Origin: Lysobacter arenosi
Lineage (GTDB): Bacteria > Pseudomonadota > Gammaproteobacteria > Xanthomonadales > Xanthomonadaceae
Assembly: GCF_016613475.2 (NCBI RefSeq)
Contig: NZ_CP071517.1
Span: 1,674,001 to 1,738,000, forward strand
Reading direction: 5' to 3'
Length of the DNA stretch: 64,000 nucleotides
This document shows, piece after piece, positions 22,863-33,982 of this stretch; within the stretch, counting starts at the first letter, position 1; each line of letters starts with the position of its first letter. Position numbers and translations under genes: made by a program. A model generated the notes under the pieces. That model saw only the letters and a list, made by a program, of their open reading frames with translations, did no database searches and had not been told where the DNA came from.

Positions 22863-25526
22863 TCAGCCGCCGTGCTTCTTCAACCACGCATCCACCGCCG
22901 GCAACCGCTCGTTGCGAACCTTCACGCGGTAGATCACGTTGGCGACCGCGGTGTTGGCGTCGCGGCGCGAACCGGCGGCGAGGTGCTGCTCCGCATACGA
23001 CTGGATCTTGCCGACCATCGCCGGATCCAGCGAGCCGTTGGCCAGACCCGGGTAGTAGCGGCTGCGCGAGGACGAGTCGACGCGCTTGTTGACGTCGTTC
23101 ATGTGGTCCATGGCGAAGTCGAACGCCAGCTCCGGATGCTGCGAAGCGACAGCGCGGATCATTCCGGCGCTGTTGGTCGCACCCGGCTCGTCGGTCAACG
23201 CCAGCTCGAGTGCGCGCTGCGCCAGCGCCTTGTCCTCGCTCGAGGACAGCATCTGGTACAGCTCGTCCTTCATCAGCGGCGTCTTTTCCGCCTGTGCGGC
23301 GGCGTGCAGCTGGTCCCACGTGGCGGCATCGGCGTGGCGTGCGACCACCGCGAGGATGGTCTTGCGCAACGCCGCCGGCACGGCAGCCGGATCGGTGTCC
23401 TGTGCCGCGTAACGACGACGGGCCTCGGCGATCACCTTGTCATCGCCCAGCGAGCTGAGCGTGTCGATCAGGCGCGTGCGCAGGATCTTGACCGGATCGG
23501 CCTCGCCCTGCTTCTCGTCCCAACCGACGCGTGCGAACACCGGCGCCAGCTGGGCGATAGCGAACTTGCGGAAGCGGGTCTGGCGGGCGACGTCGCCCTG
23601 GTAGTAGTCGTTGAGGCTGTCGAGCTTGCCGGCGATGTCACCCCAGATCTGCGGATCGGACGCGGCCGGCGTGGCCTTGACCAGGTCGAGGTAGTTGGCC
23701 GGCGACTGCAGGCCGGCCAGGCCCAGCGCCCAGGTGTCGCCCATCAGGCCAAGCTGGTCGATCGCCGGCAGCTTGGCGAAGCCGGTGCGGATCGAGGCGA
23801 ACTGCTCCGGCGAGTACAGCGTGCGGTAGTAGCCGCTCTGGCCGGCGTTGACCACGACCGGGCCGCAACCGGGCACGTCGAGCGAACCGGAGCCGCCCTC
23901 CACTATCGTGCGCACCGGCTCACCGCCGACCGCCTGCGCGATCACCGGCACGCGCCACGACAGCGGCTGCTTGTCCGGACGGTCCTTGGTGAATTCGCCC
24001 TGCGCGAGCTTGAGCGTGGTCTTGCCGTTGCTGCAGGTCGCCGACTGCACCGTGATCATCGGGATGCCCGGCTGCAGGGTGAAGTCATGGGCGATGTCGA
24101 GGATGGGCTTGCCGGCGGCGGCCTGCACCTGCTTCCACAGGTCGTCGGACACCGTGTTGCCGTAAGCGTGCGCCTTCATGTAGTTGCGCACGCCTTCGCG
24201 CCACGCCTCTTCACCGACGTAACCCTCGAGCATGCGGATCACCGCTCCGCCCTTCTGGTAAGTGATGGCGTCGAAGGCCTGGCTGGCTTGCTCGACGGTT
24301 TCCACGTGCTGCACCACCGGATGCGTCGTGGCCACGGCATCGCGGCTCATCGCGCCTTCGCGACCGGCCACGGCATTGAGCTGGGTGTTCCATTCCGGGT
24401 GCAGCTTCTGCGTCGTGCGCGAAGCCATCCAGGTGGCGAACCCTTCGTTGAGCCACAGGTCGTCCCACCAGCTCATCGTCACCAGGTCACCAAACCACTG
24501 GTGGGCGATCTCGTGCGCGGCGACCGAGAACACGCGCTGCTTGTCGGACTGGGTGGAGAAGGCCGGGTCGAGCAGCAGGGTGTGCTCGAAGGTGAAGATC
24601 GCGCCCCAGTTTTCCATGGCGCTGAAGAACTGGCTGGCGCCGGGCGATGCCACGTTGTCGAGCTTGGGCAGCGGATACGGCGTGCCGAAGTAATCGTTGT
24701 ACTCGCGCAGCACGTCAACCGAGGAATCAAGCGCGAACTTCGCCTGGTCGACCACGCCCTTCTGCGTGATCACGCCGACTTCGGTCTCGCCCAGCTTGGC
24801 GGTGGCGCGGTCAAACTCGCCCTGGCTGAAGAACAGCAGGTAGGTCGACATCTTCGGCGACTGCGCGAAGCGCACGCGCGTCAGGCCGTTGCCAAGGTCC
24901 GTGGTCGCCGTCGCCGGCATGTTGCTGACCGCCATCTCGCCGCTCGGCACGGTGGCCTCGAGGGTGAAGGTGGCCTTGTGCGACGGCTCGTCCCAGGACG
25001 GGATCATGCGGCGCGCATCGGAGTTCTCGAACTGCGTGAACAGTGCGCGCTTCTTGCCGGCCTTGGTGTCGTAGTCGATCGCGAACAGGCCGTTGGCCTG
25101 GGTGCCGATCTTGCCGCTGTAGTCCATCGCCAGGCGATAGCTGCCCACGGCCAGCGGCTTGTCGAAGGTGAAGGTGGCGGTCTGCGCGTCGGCATCGACG
25201 CCGACCTTGGCCGCGACAGCCTTGCCCTTGCCGGTGGCGGGCGACAGCTTCGCCGAAGCGAAGGTCATGTCCACGGCCTGCAGGGTGATGGTGGTGGTCG
25301 GTTCCAGCACGTCCAGCGTGATCGTCACCTGGCCATCGAAGGTCAGCGTCTGCGCATGCGGCACGATCGCGACGTCGTAATGGGTCGGACGCACGTTGCG
25401 CGGCAGCTGCGTGGTGGTGGCCTGCGTGGCGGCGGTATCGGTCATGGTTGCGGGTGCAGCTGCCATGGCGGTGGCACAGTTGCCGGCCAATGCCAGCGCG
25501 ATAGCGGTAACCAGAAAACGACGCAT
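22863..25526 (-). CDS. Secreted M1-family zinc aminopeptidase
   Basis: 887 residues. The start ATG at 25524-25526 (GGGGGAAG upstream) gives a Sec signal peptide ending near AMAAAP. The exopeptidase motif SAMENWGA (GAMEN type, Ser for Gly) precedes the zinc site HEIAHQWFGDL at residues 338-348, with the third ligand Glu in LNEGFATWM 18 residues further on. The C-terminal ERAP1-like helical domain spans about 540-870. It cleaves N-terminal residues from peptides in the periplasm or outside the cell, as in peptide-scavenging xanthomonads. It stands alone, bounded by a strong terminator at its 3' end. Distinguishing it from cytoplasmic PepN: the signal peptide and the eukaryote-like M1 core. Confidence 0.94.
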   Translation of the reverse strand: MRRFLVTAIALALAGNCATAMAAAPATMTDTAATQATTTQLPRNVRPTHYDVAIVPHAQTLTFDGQVTITLDVLEPTTTITLQAVDMTFASAKLSPATGKGKAVAAKVGVDADAQTATFTFDKPLAVGSYRLAMDYSGKIGTQANGLFAIDYDTKAGKKRALFTQFENSDARRMIPSWDEPSHKATFTLEATVPSGEMAVSNMPATATTDLGNGLTRVRFAQSPKMSTYLLFFSQGEFDRATAKLGETEVGVITQKGVVDQAKFALDSSVDVLREYNDYFGTPYPLPKLDNVASPGASQFFSAMENWGAIFTFEHTLLLDPAFSTQSDKQRVFSVAAHEIAHQWFGDLVTMSWWDDLWLNEGFATWMASRTTQKLHPEWNTQLNAVAGREGAMSRDAVATTHPVVQHVETVEQASQAFDAITYQKGGAVIRMLEGYVGEEAWREGVRNYMKAHAYGNTVSDDLWKQVQAAAGKPILDIAHDFTLQPGIPMITVQSATCSNGKTTLKLAQGEFTKDRPDKQPLSWRVPVIAQAVGGEPVRTIVEGGSGSLDVPGCGPVVVNAGQSGYYRTLYSPEQFASIRTGFAKLPAIDQLGLMGDTWALGLAGLQSPANYLDLVKATPAASDPQIWGDIAGKLDSLNDYYQGDVARQTRFRKFAIAQLAPVFARVGWDEKQGEADPVKILRTRLIDTLSSLGDDKVIAEARRRYAAQDTDPAAVPAALRKTILAVVARHADAATWDQLHAAAQAEKTPLMKDELYQMLSSSEDKALAQRALELALTDEPGATNSAGMIRAVASQHPELAFDFAMDHMNDVNKRVDSSSRSRYYPGLANGSLDPAMVGKIQSYAEQHLAAGSRRDANTAVANVIYRVKVRNERLPAVDAWLKKHGG

Positions 25527-25781
25527 CAACTTCCCCCTGAAATGATCTACGGTGTGATCGGCCCTTAAGAGCCTGTATTGGGTCGGGGCGTCAACGGCTG
25601 CGTCCCCACGCAGCAACTTGCCCCAGACCGGCTTTGCCGATCCTGCCCGTTGGCAGCTGAGCGCGGATCGGCGCGGATGACCAGCACCGGAAGTCATGTC
25701 GGGGCGGTCGGGGGTCACATTGCCATATGCGCGTCGTCCCCGGCTGGCATCATCGGGCGGTCCCGAACGGCGGAGGCTCCG

Positions 25782-26264
25782 ATGCAACTCAAGGCGATCG
25801 CGGTACTGACCCTGGCTTTGCTCGCCCCGTGGGCAGCGCCGGCGCAGCAGGCCTATGTTCCGATCGAGCAGCGCCTCACCCCGGCGCAGCTGGGCGAAGT
25901 CGGCCTGTCGCCCGCCCAGCTTGAAACGCTGAACCGGCTGCTTCGCGCGGCACCGGCGCAGGACACCGCCGCCCCCGCACCCGCCCCCGTTGCCGCGCAG
26001 GATGCGGCTGCAACGCAGCACGAACCCGCCGATCTCGGCGGCCAGCCCATCCGCAGCCGGCTCAAGGGATCGGTCGATGGCTGGGAGCCCGGCACCGTGT
26101 TCGAGCTGGACAACGGCCAACAGTGGAAGGTGCTCAAGGGCAGCATGAAACTGCGCAAACCCCTGGACGCGCCGGAAATTGTGGTCGTCCCCGGCCTGGC
26201 CGGACGCTGGTTCCTGCAGGTCGACGAGGACATGCCCAAGGCGCGGGTATACCGGATCGACTGA
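25782..26264 (+). CDS. Small exported protein of unknown function
   Basis: 160 residues. MQLKAIAVLTLALLAPWAAP is a Sec signal peptide cleaved near AQQ. A Leu-rich helix (TPAQLGEVGLSPAQLETL) and a Pro/Ala linker lead to a C-terminal domain of about 70 residues (GSVDGWEPGTVFELDNGQQW ... PKARVYRID) that looks like a small beta barrel. I do not recognise a named family. GGAGG six bases before the ATG supports translation. It lies 98 bp upstream of the MscS-type channel on the same strand and may be cotranscribed with it. Confidence 0.75.
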   Translation: MQLKAIAVLTLALLAPWAAPAQQAYVPIEQRLTPAQLGEVGLSPAQLETLNRLLRAAPAQDTAAPAPAPVAAQDAAATQHEPADLGGQPIRSRLKGSVDGWEPGTVFELDNGQQWKVLKGSMKLRKPLDAPEIVVVPGLAGRWFLQVDEDMPKARVYRID

Positions 26265-26362
26265 GTCCCGCCTCGCCGCCGCCACGCGCCCTTGACGTCG
26301 TTGTGCGGTAAACAGGGCGTGCTGCGGCACGTGACCGCGGCCATGCGAAACCGGGGATTCCA

Positions 26363-28075
26363 ATGCCAGGACGTTGGGTGAGCACGGGAAACGATCTTGT
26401 TGCGCGACCTGGCCGTGGCCGGCGCGCGCGTACGCTGATCCTCGCGATCGTGCTGGCGGCGCTGGCGCCAGTCGCGACCGCAGCCGCTCCGCCCGCACAG
26501 AGCGGCAGCAGCCTCACCGCGGACACGGCACCGGCGACACCCCCGCCGGCCACCGAATCGACGGTCCGGTTCTTCAACCGCGACATCATGACGATGCGCA
26601 GCACCCTGCTCGGCCGCTCGCCCGAGCTGCGCGCGCGCACCGCCGAAGCCAACATCGAGCAGGTGGTGCAACGGCCGGGCACGCCCACGGTGGCATTCGA
26701 GAACATCCCGCAGGGATCGCTGGTGCTGCTGGGCGGGCAACTGGTGGCGATGTACACACCCGCCGACCTGGATGCACTGAACCACCAGACCATGGCCCAG
26801 GCCCGCGCCGAGATCGCGCGCAACCTCACGCAGGCCGTGCAGGCGGCCGAACGCGACCACGCGCCGCGGCAACTGCTCAATGGCGTGCTGATGTCATTGC
26901 TGGCGACCGTCGTCGCCGCGCTGGCGATTCTCGTGCTGCTGTGGCTGCGGCGGCAGATCGAATCGCGCTTCCAGCGCTGGATCGAGATCCGCGTGCAGAC
27001 GCTGCGCCAGGAATCCACGCGCCACGTCGTGACCAGCCTGCGCACCTTCATCAACTGGTTCAAACGCCTGGTGATATGGCTGATCGCGCTGCTGGTGCTG
27101 GAGGAATGGCTGCGCTTCGTGCTGGGCCAGTTCGGCTTCACCCAGCCGTGGTCGCAACGCATGACGGGCTGGATCGTCGACCTGTTCGCGGGCTGGGGCC
27201 AGGCGATCGCCGGCGCCGTGCCGGGCCTGGTGGCGGCGTTCGTGATCCTGTTCCTCGCCCGCATCCTCGCCAACACCCTGAGCATGACTTTCCGCGCCGT
27301 GGAGAGCGGCCGCTTCCAGTTGTTCGGCATCGATGACCAGTTGGCCGAACCCACCCGCAAGCTGCTGGTGGCGGTGGTCTGGCTGTTCGCCGTGGCGATG
27401 GCGTATCCCTACCTGCCCGGCGCGCAGACCGACGCGTTCAAGGGCCTGAGCGTGCTGGTCGGCCTGATGATCTCGCTGGGCGCATCCAGCATCGTCGCCC
27501 AGGCGGCCGGCGGTTTCACGCTGCTCTATGCGCGCACGATGGCGGTCGGCGACCTGGTGCGGATCGGCGAGGTCGAAGGCCAGGTCCTGCAGATCGGGCT
27601 GTTCACCACCCGCCTGCGCAACCTGATGGGCGTGGAGATCAGCGTCCCCAACAACGTCGTGCTCGGCGGCCAGTTGCACAACTACTCGCGCAATCCCGAC
27701 GGCCCGGGTCTCTGGCTCGAGACCGGCGTGACCATTGGCTACGACTCGCCGTGGCGACAGGTGCACCGACTGCTGCTGGGTGCGGCGGCGAAGACCGCGA
27801 AGATCCAGCAAACGCCGGCGCCGTATGTCCTGCAGACCGCGCTGTCGGACTTCTACGTCGAGTACAAGCTGCGCGCGCGCATCCTCGAGCCGTTCCTGCG
27901 CCCGTTCGTGCTGACCGAACTGCACGCCAACATCCAGGACGCGTTCAACGAAGCCGGCGTGCAGATCATGTCGCCCAACTACGAAGCCGACCCCGAGCAG
28001 CCAAAGATGGTCGAACGGACCCACTGGGAAGGCGTGCCGTCGCCGCTGGCGGCGCGGCCGCCGTCAGGCGACTGA
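26363..28075 (+). CDS. MscS-family mechanosensitive channel
   Basis: 570 residues. An N-terminal signal-like segment and a periplasmic region of about 130 residues are followed by hydrophobic helices near 172-195, 235-250, 287-305 and 332-349. The pore helix and MscS core start near residue 362 (LISLGASSIVAQAAGGFTLL). The beta domain contains VGDLVRIGEVEGQVLQIG and VEISVPNN, and a cytoplasmic alpha/beta domain follows. This is a mid-sized MscS relative (longer than MscS, shorter than MscK), expected to release solutes on hypo-osmotic shock. The start at 26363 has GGGGA six bases upstream. The extra N-terminal domain may sense the periplasm. Confidence 0.9.
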   Translation: MPGRWVSTGNDLVARPGRGRRARTLILAIVLAALAPVATAAAPPAQSGSSLTADTAPATPPPATESTVRFFNRDIMTMRSTLLGRSPELRARTAEANIEQVVQRPGTPTVAFENIPQGSLVLLGGQLVAMYTPADLDALNHQTMAQARAEIARNLTQAVQAAERDHAPRQLLNGVLMSLLATVVAALAILVLLWLRRQIESRFQRWIEIRVQTLRQESTRHVVTSLRTFINWFKRLVIWLIALLVLEEWLRFVLGQFGFTQPWSQRMTGWIVDLFAGWGQAIAGAVPGLVAAFVILFLARILANTLSMTFRAVESGRFQLFGIDDQLAEPTRKLLVAVVWLFAVAMAYPYLPGAQTDAFKGLSVLVGLMISLGASSIVAQAAGGFTLLYARTMAVGDLVRIGEVEGQVLQIGLFTTRLRNLMGVEISVPNNVVLGGQLHNYSRNPDGPGLWLETGVTIGYDSPWRQVHRLLLGAAAKTAKIQQTPAPYVLQTALSDFYVEYKLRARILEPFLRPFVLTELHANIQDAFNEAGVQIMSPNYEADPEQPKMVERTHWEGVPSPLAARPPSGD

Positions 28076-28201
28076 GGCCGCCCCGCGGGCCATTCAGCCA
28101 CGCATCGGAACCTGCGATGCCGGCATTCGGCCCGGTTCGGCATCGCGCCGCCGTGCCCGCCCGGGGCATCATTCCAGATCACGATCCGCCTGGACTTCCG
28201 C

Positions 28202-28594
28202 ATGAGCACCACCCCCGACTTCGCCGCAGGCCAGCTCTGGCGCTGCACCGGCCGCACGCCCGCCGAGACGCCGACGCTGCTGATCAACCGCGTCGACCAG
28301 CATCCGCTCGGCGGCGAGATCTTCCACATCACGGTCCGCAACGTGAAGATCCGCCACCCGGGCCTGCCGTCGGGACTGCTGACCGAACTGCCGCACCTGC
28401 CAGTGACGCGGGCGACGCTGGAAGCCAGCGCGATCGGCTACGACGGCGAGCAGCCGCCCTACCCGGCCTACCTCAAGGGTTATGCCGAGTGGAAGCAGGC
28501 CTTCGATGCAGGCAAGGCCGGCTCGTTCGCCGTCAGCCTGGCCGACGTGCTGCGCATCGTCGAACAGGGCCTGACCGGACAGGCGCCGCGCTGA
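28202..28594 (+). CDS. Conserved hypothetical cytoplasmic protein
   Basis: 130 residues, no signal peptide or membrane segment. Notable stretches are FAAGQLWRCTGRTPAETPTL, GGEIFHITVRNVKIRHP and PPYPAYLKGYAEWKQAFDAG. The compact beta-rich start and amphipathic C-terminal helix suggest a single small domain. I cannot name a family. The reading frame has core-like codon use, follows the MscS gene by 126 bp and ends at a bidirectional terminator, so it is probably the last gene of that unit. Confidence 0.72.
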   Translation: MSTTPDFAAGQLWRCTGRTPAETPTLLINRVDQHPLGGEIFHITVRNVKIRHPGLPSGLLTELPHLPVTRATLEASAIGYDGEQPPYPAYLKGYAEWKQAFDAGKAGSFAVSLADVLRIVEQGLTGQAPR

Positions 28595-28621
28595 CGTCAC
28601 ACCGGCGCGGGAATCCCGGCC

Positions 28622-28655
28622 AAAAAAAAGCCCCGCAGATGCGGGGCTTTTTTCA
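28622..28655. terminator. Bidirectional terminator between convergent genes
   Basis: AAAAAAAAGCCCCGCA pairs with TGCGGGGCTTTTTT. The A-run and T-run allow it to end both the plus-strand gene at 28594 and purA on the minus strand. Confidence 0.92.
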
Positions 28656-28669
28656 TGCGTGCAACGGGA

Positions 28670-30022
<1,353 letters not shown>

Positions 30023-30048
30023 TCATCGGGAGGGTCCCGCAAACAGCA

Positions 30049-30085
30049 AGAAAGCCGGCGGGGCGCTGGGCCCCGTCCGGCTTTT
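30049..30085 (-). terminator. Hairpin between DUF2065 gene and purA
   Basis: A stem AAAGCCGG..GGGGC / GCCCC..CCGGCTTT with a short T stretch on either strand. It probably ends or attenuates the hfl operon before purA. Confidence 0.65.
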
Positions 30086-30173
30086 GTGCATTATCCGGGT
30101 TTTAGGGGGCCGGGGCCACCCCGAAAGCGGGATTGGACAGATTGGGTGCGGTCTTCGCGCCGCCGTCACATGG

Positions 30174-30362
30174 CTACAGCCGCACCAGCCACAACGACAG
30201 CAGCCCCAGCCCCACCACGACCGCCCCGACCACACGCAGATGCCGGTCCGGCAGCGCGTGCAACTGCTCGGCGGCGCGCTTCCAGCCGCGCGGCGCAACG
30301 AAGAGGAACAACCCCTCCAGCACCGCCACCAGGCAAACGGCCGACAACAGTTCCAGCAGCAT
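30174..30362 (-). CDS. DUF2065 (YjeT-like) small membrane protein
   Basis: 62 residues with two transmembrane helices (LLSAVCLVAVLEGLFLFVAP and VVGAVVVGLGLLSLWLV) and a short basic loop (RGWKRAAEQLHALPDRHLR). Length, topology and position directly after hflC are the hallmark of the YjeT/DUF2065 family. Function is unknown. It lies 17 bp after hflC and before purA, as in Escherichia coli. Confidence 0.88.
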   Translation of the reverse strand: MLLELLSAVCLVAVLEGLFLFVAPRGWKRAAEQLHALPDRHLRVVGAVVVGLGLLSLWLVRL

Positions 30363-30379
30363 GGTTCAGGCGCGCCCGA

Positions 30380-31243
30380 TCAACGATCCGATTTGAGGTA
30401 CTGCAGGAACGGATCGTCGCGGTCGAGCACGATCACGCCCTCGCCATCGGAGAATGCCTTGCGGTACGCCTCCAGGCTGCGCTGGAACGCATAGAAGGAC
30501 GGATCGCGGTTGGCCGCCTGCGCATACAGACGCGTGGCCTCGGCATCGCCCTCACCGCGCAGCTTCTGCGCATCGCGTTCTGCCTCGGCCACGATCACCA
30601 GCTTCTCGCGATCGGCCTGGGCGCGGATCGCCTGGGCCTGCTCGACGCCTTCGGCGCGCAGCTGGCTGGCCACCTGCAGACGCTGGCTGCGCATCTGGTT
30701 GTAGACCGAACCGAGCACGTTGCTGTCCTGCGGCAGTTCGATGCGCTTGATGCGGATGTCGACGATCTTCACGCCGAGCGTGGCAGCACCGACGTTGATC
30801 GCATCGAGCTGCTTGCCGATCACCGACGTGCGATCGCCGGAAACGACCTGCTGCAGCGTGCGCGCATTGATCTCGTTGCGCAGCGAATCCTTGATGATCG
30901 GCGCCAGGCGATCGACCGCGGTGACCTCGTCACCACCGGTGGCGCGGTAGAACGCGCGCGAATTCTCGATCCGGCCCAGCGCGAAGAAGTCGACGCTGAC
31001 GTTCTGCTTGTCGGCGGTCAGGTAACGCTCCGGCTCGGCATCGAGCACCTGCAGGCGACGGTCGAACACGCGCGCCGTCTCGACCAGCGGCCACTTGAAG
31101 TGCAGGCCCGGACCGATGTCGGTGCGCACGACGCGACCGAGGTTGAGCACGATCGCGGTGCGGCCTTCGGTGACGACGAACATCGAGCCGAGCAGCGCGA
31201 ACAGCGCGGCAACCACCGCGGCAATCCAAAGGGAGAATCTCAT
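30380..31243 (-). CDS. hflC: Protease modulator HflC
   Basis: 287 residues. One N-terminal transmembrane anchor (about 5-25) and a periplasmic SPFH/band-7 domain. With HflK it forms the large ring that encloses and regulates FtsH hexamers. Characteristic segments are FVVTEGRTAIVLNLG, TADKQNVSVDFFALGRI and VKIVDIRIKRIELPQD. The C-terminal coiled coil (EAERDAQKLRGEGDAEATRL) precedes LDRDDPFLQYLK. Its ATG overlaps the hflK stop by 4 bp (ATGA), showing translational coupling. The target protease ftsH is about 7 kb away in this window. Confidence 0.96.
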   Translation of the reverse strand: MRFSLWIAAVVAALFALLGSMFVVTEGRTAIVLNLGRVVRTDIGPGLHFKWPLVETARVFDRRLQVLDAEPERYLTADKQNVSVDFFALGRIENSRAFYRATGGDEVTAVDRLAPIIKDSLRNEINARTLQQVVSGDRTSVIGKQLDAINVGAATLGVKIVDIRIKRIELPQDSNVLGSVYNQMRSQRLQVASQLRAEGVEQAQAIRAQADREKLVIVAEAERDAQKLRGEGDAEATRLYAQAANRDPSFYAFQRSLEAYRKAFSDGEGVIVLDRDDPFLQYLKSDR

Positions 31244-32355
31244 CGCGTCACCTCATCGCGACCGGTCGGCCGGGTCGGTCGTGCGCCGCGACCGCTGTCG
31301 CCGGGCTCGGTGGTAATGGTCGGGGGCAGCAGGTCCGGCGTCAGCAACGGGGCACCCGTCGCGGCCGGGCCGCTGCGCTTGTCGGGCATCGGCACGTAGA
31401 TCAGCTGGCGCGAATCGCCGCCGATGATCTTGCGGTTGTCGCTCAGCACTTCCTGCAGCGTGTCCAGCCACAGGCGCTTGCGGGTGACATCCGGCGCGGC
31501 CTTGTACTGCTCGACCAGCAGCGAGAAGCGGTTGGCGTCACCTTCGGCGCGGGCGACCGAGGAGGTCTTGTAGCCTTCGGCCGCGGTGCGCACGCGCGAT
31601 GCCTCACCGCGTGCTTCCGGCACGACCTGCTTGGCGTAGGCCTGGGCCTGGTTGATCGCGGTGGTCTTGTCTGCAGCGGCGCGCTGGACTTCGTCGAACG
31701 CGTCCTTGACCTCGTCCGGCGGACGCGCGTTGGGCAGGTTCAGCTCGGTCACGACCAGGCCGGTGCGGTAGTCCTGCAAGGAAGCCTGCAGGCGCTGGCG
31801 CACGGTGACGGTCAGCTCCGAACGCGCGTTGAGCACGGTGTCCAGATCGGAACGGCCGACCTGTTCGCGCACGGCACTCTGTGCGGCTTCCTTCAGCACG
31901 CGATCGGCATCGCGCGAACCGAACAGGTACAGCTGCGGATCGCCGATGCGGTACTGCACGTTGATCTCGACGTTCACCATGTTGGCGTCACGGGTGAACA
32001 CCGGCACGGTATCGCTGTAGGCGTTGCTCTGGGTGGCGTTGACCTTGGTCACTCGCTCGATCGGCCACGGCGCCTTGAAGTGCGGGCCCGGCTGCAGCAC
32101 GCGCGAGAACTGGCCGAAGCGCAGGACCACGCCGCGCTCCTGCTCGGTCACCAGCACGAAGCAGTTGAAGACCAGCCACAGGCCAACGACTATGCCGACC
32201 CAGCGCAGGATGTTGCCGCCACCGCCCGCGCCGCCGCCGAAGAGGCCACGCAAGGGGTCGAGCAAGGCATCCAGGCCGCGGCCATTGGGTCTGCGCCGCG
32301 GGGTTCGACCATTCGAACCGCCGGAATTGTCACTACCGGGTGTATTCCAGGCCAT
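31240..32355 (-). CDS. hflK: Protease modulator HflK
   Basis: 371 residues. A Gly/Arg-rich cytoplasmic N-terminus (GSNGRTPRRRPNGRG), one transmembrane helix (about 55-75) and an SPFH domain (FVLVTEQERGVVLRFGQFSR). A coiled coil contains INQAQAYAKQVVPEARGEAS. A C-terminal Pro/Arg tail follows. The partner of HflC in the FtsH regulatory complex. The start is the ATG at 32353-32355 with GGAG seven bases before it. hflX lies 104 bp upstream, hflC overlaps downstream. Confidence 0.96.
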   Translation of the reverse strand: MAWNTPGSDNSGGSNGRTPRRRPNGRGLDALLDPLRGLFGGGAGGGGNILRWVGIVVGLWLVFNCFVLVTEQERGVVLRFGQFSRVLQPGPHFKAPWPIERVTKVNATQSNAYSDTVPVFTRDANMVNVEINVQYRIGDPQLYLFGSRDADRVLKEAAQSAVREQVGRSDLDTVLNARSELTVTVRQRLQASLQDYRTGLVVTELNLPNARPPDEVKDAFDEVQRAAADKTTAINQAQAYAKQVVPEARGEASRVRTAAEGYKTSSVARAEGDANRFSLLVEQYKAAPDVTRKRLWLDTLQEVLSDNRKIIGGDSRQLIYVPMPDKRSGPAATGAPLLTPDLLPPTITTEPGDSGRGARPTRPTGRDEVTR

Positions 32356-32459
32356 GCCTGCTCCAAGAAGGGGATACGTCCGCAACCGCGTTCAGCAATG
32401 CGGGCGTGGGTCGATTCTAGGTGGGGGTGCGACGGGTCTCAAGCAAGGCGACAGCCCGC

Positions 32460-33785
32460 TCAGGCGGCATCATCGCTCTCTTCGGGCGGCAAAAGGGGCC
32501 TGAGGACCTCGCCGTGCGCCTGTACGAACAGCCGCTGTGCATCGGCCAGCGCCAGGTCGACGTTGATGACCCAGCCGTGTTCGTCGTGATCCTCGCCGCG
32601 AACCGCGCCCAGCTCGTGCAGTCGTGCACGCAGGCGCGCGGCCTGCGGCGGCAGGCGCAGCTCGCCACTGACGTGGCGCAGTTCCAGCGCTTCGGCCAGG
32701 CCTTCGCGCAGCAGGTCCAGGCCGCGGCCATCGCGCGCGGACAGCCATACCCGCATGCGACCTTCGGCCGGGCGGTCCAGGCGCGGTTGCACCGGCTCGG
32801 CGCCATCGGCGCCTTCGCCGAGCTTGTCGATCTTGTTGAACACCAGCAGTTGCGGCAGGTCGCCGGCGCCGATGTCCTTGAGCACGGCGTCGACCTGGGC
32901 GATGCGCTCGTCGCGCAGCGGATCGGCGGCGTCGACCAAGTGGATCAGCAGATCGGCCTCGCGCGCTTCCGACAACGTCGAGCGGAACGCGGCCACCAGT
33001 TCGTGCGGCAGGTCGCGGACGAAGCCGACGGTGTCGGCCAGCACCACGTTGCCGCCCGACAACTCGATGCGACGCACGGTCGGGTCGAGCGTGGCAAACA
33101 ACTGGTCGGCGGCGTAGGCCTCCGCGCCGGTCATGGCATTGAACAGCGTCGACTTGCCGGCGTTGGTATAGCCGACGAGGGCCACGCGCGGCATCTCGCT
33201 GCGCATGCGCGCGCGGCGCATCTGGGTGCGCTGCACTTCGACCTTCTCCAGGCGCTTCTGCAATTGTTCAAGGCGCTTCTGCAGCAGGCGGCGGTCGGTT
33301 TCCAGCTGGGTTTCACCCGGGCCGCGCAGGCCGATCGAACCACCGCGCTGGCGCTCCAGGTGGGTCCAGCCGCGCACCAGTCGCGTGGCCATGTGCTTGA
33401 GCTGCGCAAGCTCGACCTGCAGCTTGCCGTCGTGGCTGTGCGCACGCTGGGCAAAGATGTCGAGGATCAGGCCGGTGCGGTCGACCACGCGGCGCTTGAG
33501 TTCGCGCTCGAGGTTGCGCTCCTGGCCGGGCGAGAGCGGATGGTTGATCAGGATCAGGTCGGCGCCGGTGGCTTCGGCCGCGGCCTTGACCTCTTCCAGC
33601 TTGCCGCTGCCGATCAGCATCGCCGCATTCGGGCGGTCGATGCGCGCGGTCAGCACCGCCGCCACCGTGGCACCGGCCGAGCGGGCCAGGTCGGCGAACT
33701 CCTCCAGCAGGCCCTCGTCCGGCGGACCGCCGGCATGGGGCTGGATCAGTAGTGCGTGTTCGCCTTTGCGGGATCTTTCAAACAA
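32460..33785 (-). CDS. hflX: Ribosome-associated GTPase HflX
   Basis: 441 residues. An N-terminal HflX domain (about 1-180, with LINHPLSPGQERNLERELK) and a Gly-rich linker (RGGSIGLRGPGETQLE) lead to a coiled coil. The G domain has P-loop GYTNAGKSTL, the G3 motif DTVGF and the G4 motif NKID. HflX splits stalled ribosomes under stress. The start is taken as a TTG (MFERSRKGEHALL), since no in-frame ATG is available before a TGA three codons upstream and the family begins with this sequence. The ribosome site is weak. Part of miaA-hfq-hflX-hflK-hflC. Confidence 0.94.
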   Translation of the reverse strand: MFERSRKGEHALLIQPHAGGPPDEGLLEEFADLARSAGATVAAVLTARIDRPNAAMLIGSGKLEEVKAAAEATGADLILINHPLSPGQERNLERELKRRVVDRTGLILDIFAQRAHSHDGKLQVELAQLKHMATRLVRGWTHLERQRGGSIGLRGPGETQLETDRRLLQKRLEQLQKRLEKVEVQRTQMRRARMRSEMPRVALVGYTNAGKSTLFNAMTGAEAYAADQLFATLDPTVRRIELSGGNVVLADTVGFVRDLPHELVAAFRSTLSEAREADLLIHLVDAADPLRDERIAQVDAVLKDIGAGDLPQLLVFNKIDKLGEGADGAEPVQPRLDRPAEGRMRVWLSARDGRGLDLLREGLAEALELRHVSGELRLPPQAARLRARLHELGAVRGEDHDEHGWVINVDLALADAQRLFVQAHGEVLRPLLPPEESDDAA

Positions 33786-33982
33786 GCGGAGTCATGCCTG
33801 AGCGGGGGACAGGATCACAAGATGGGCATGGCAGGCCTGTCTAACAAGGGCCATCAGACCAGGGACATCAAACCAGGCCACCAGATCGGGACGCCGCGGC
33901 AATGAACGCCGGTCCCTGCCGATACGGCAGGGATCCAGGCTGGAGAAGGCTGACGGATCGGGGCTCAAGCCCCTCGCCGGCC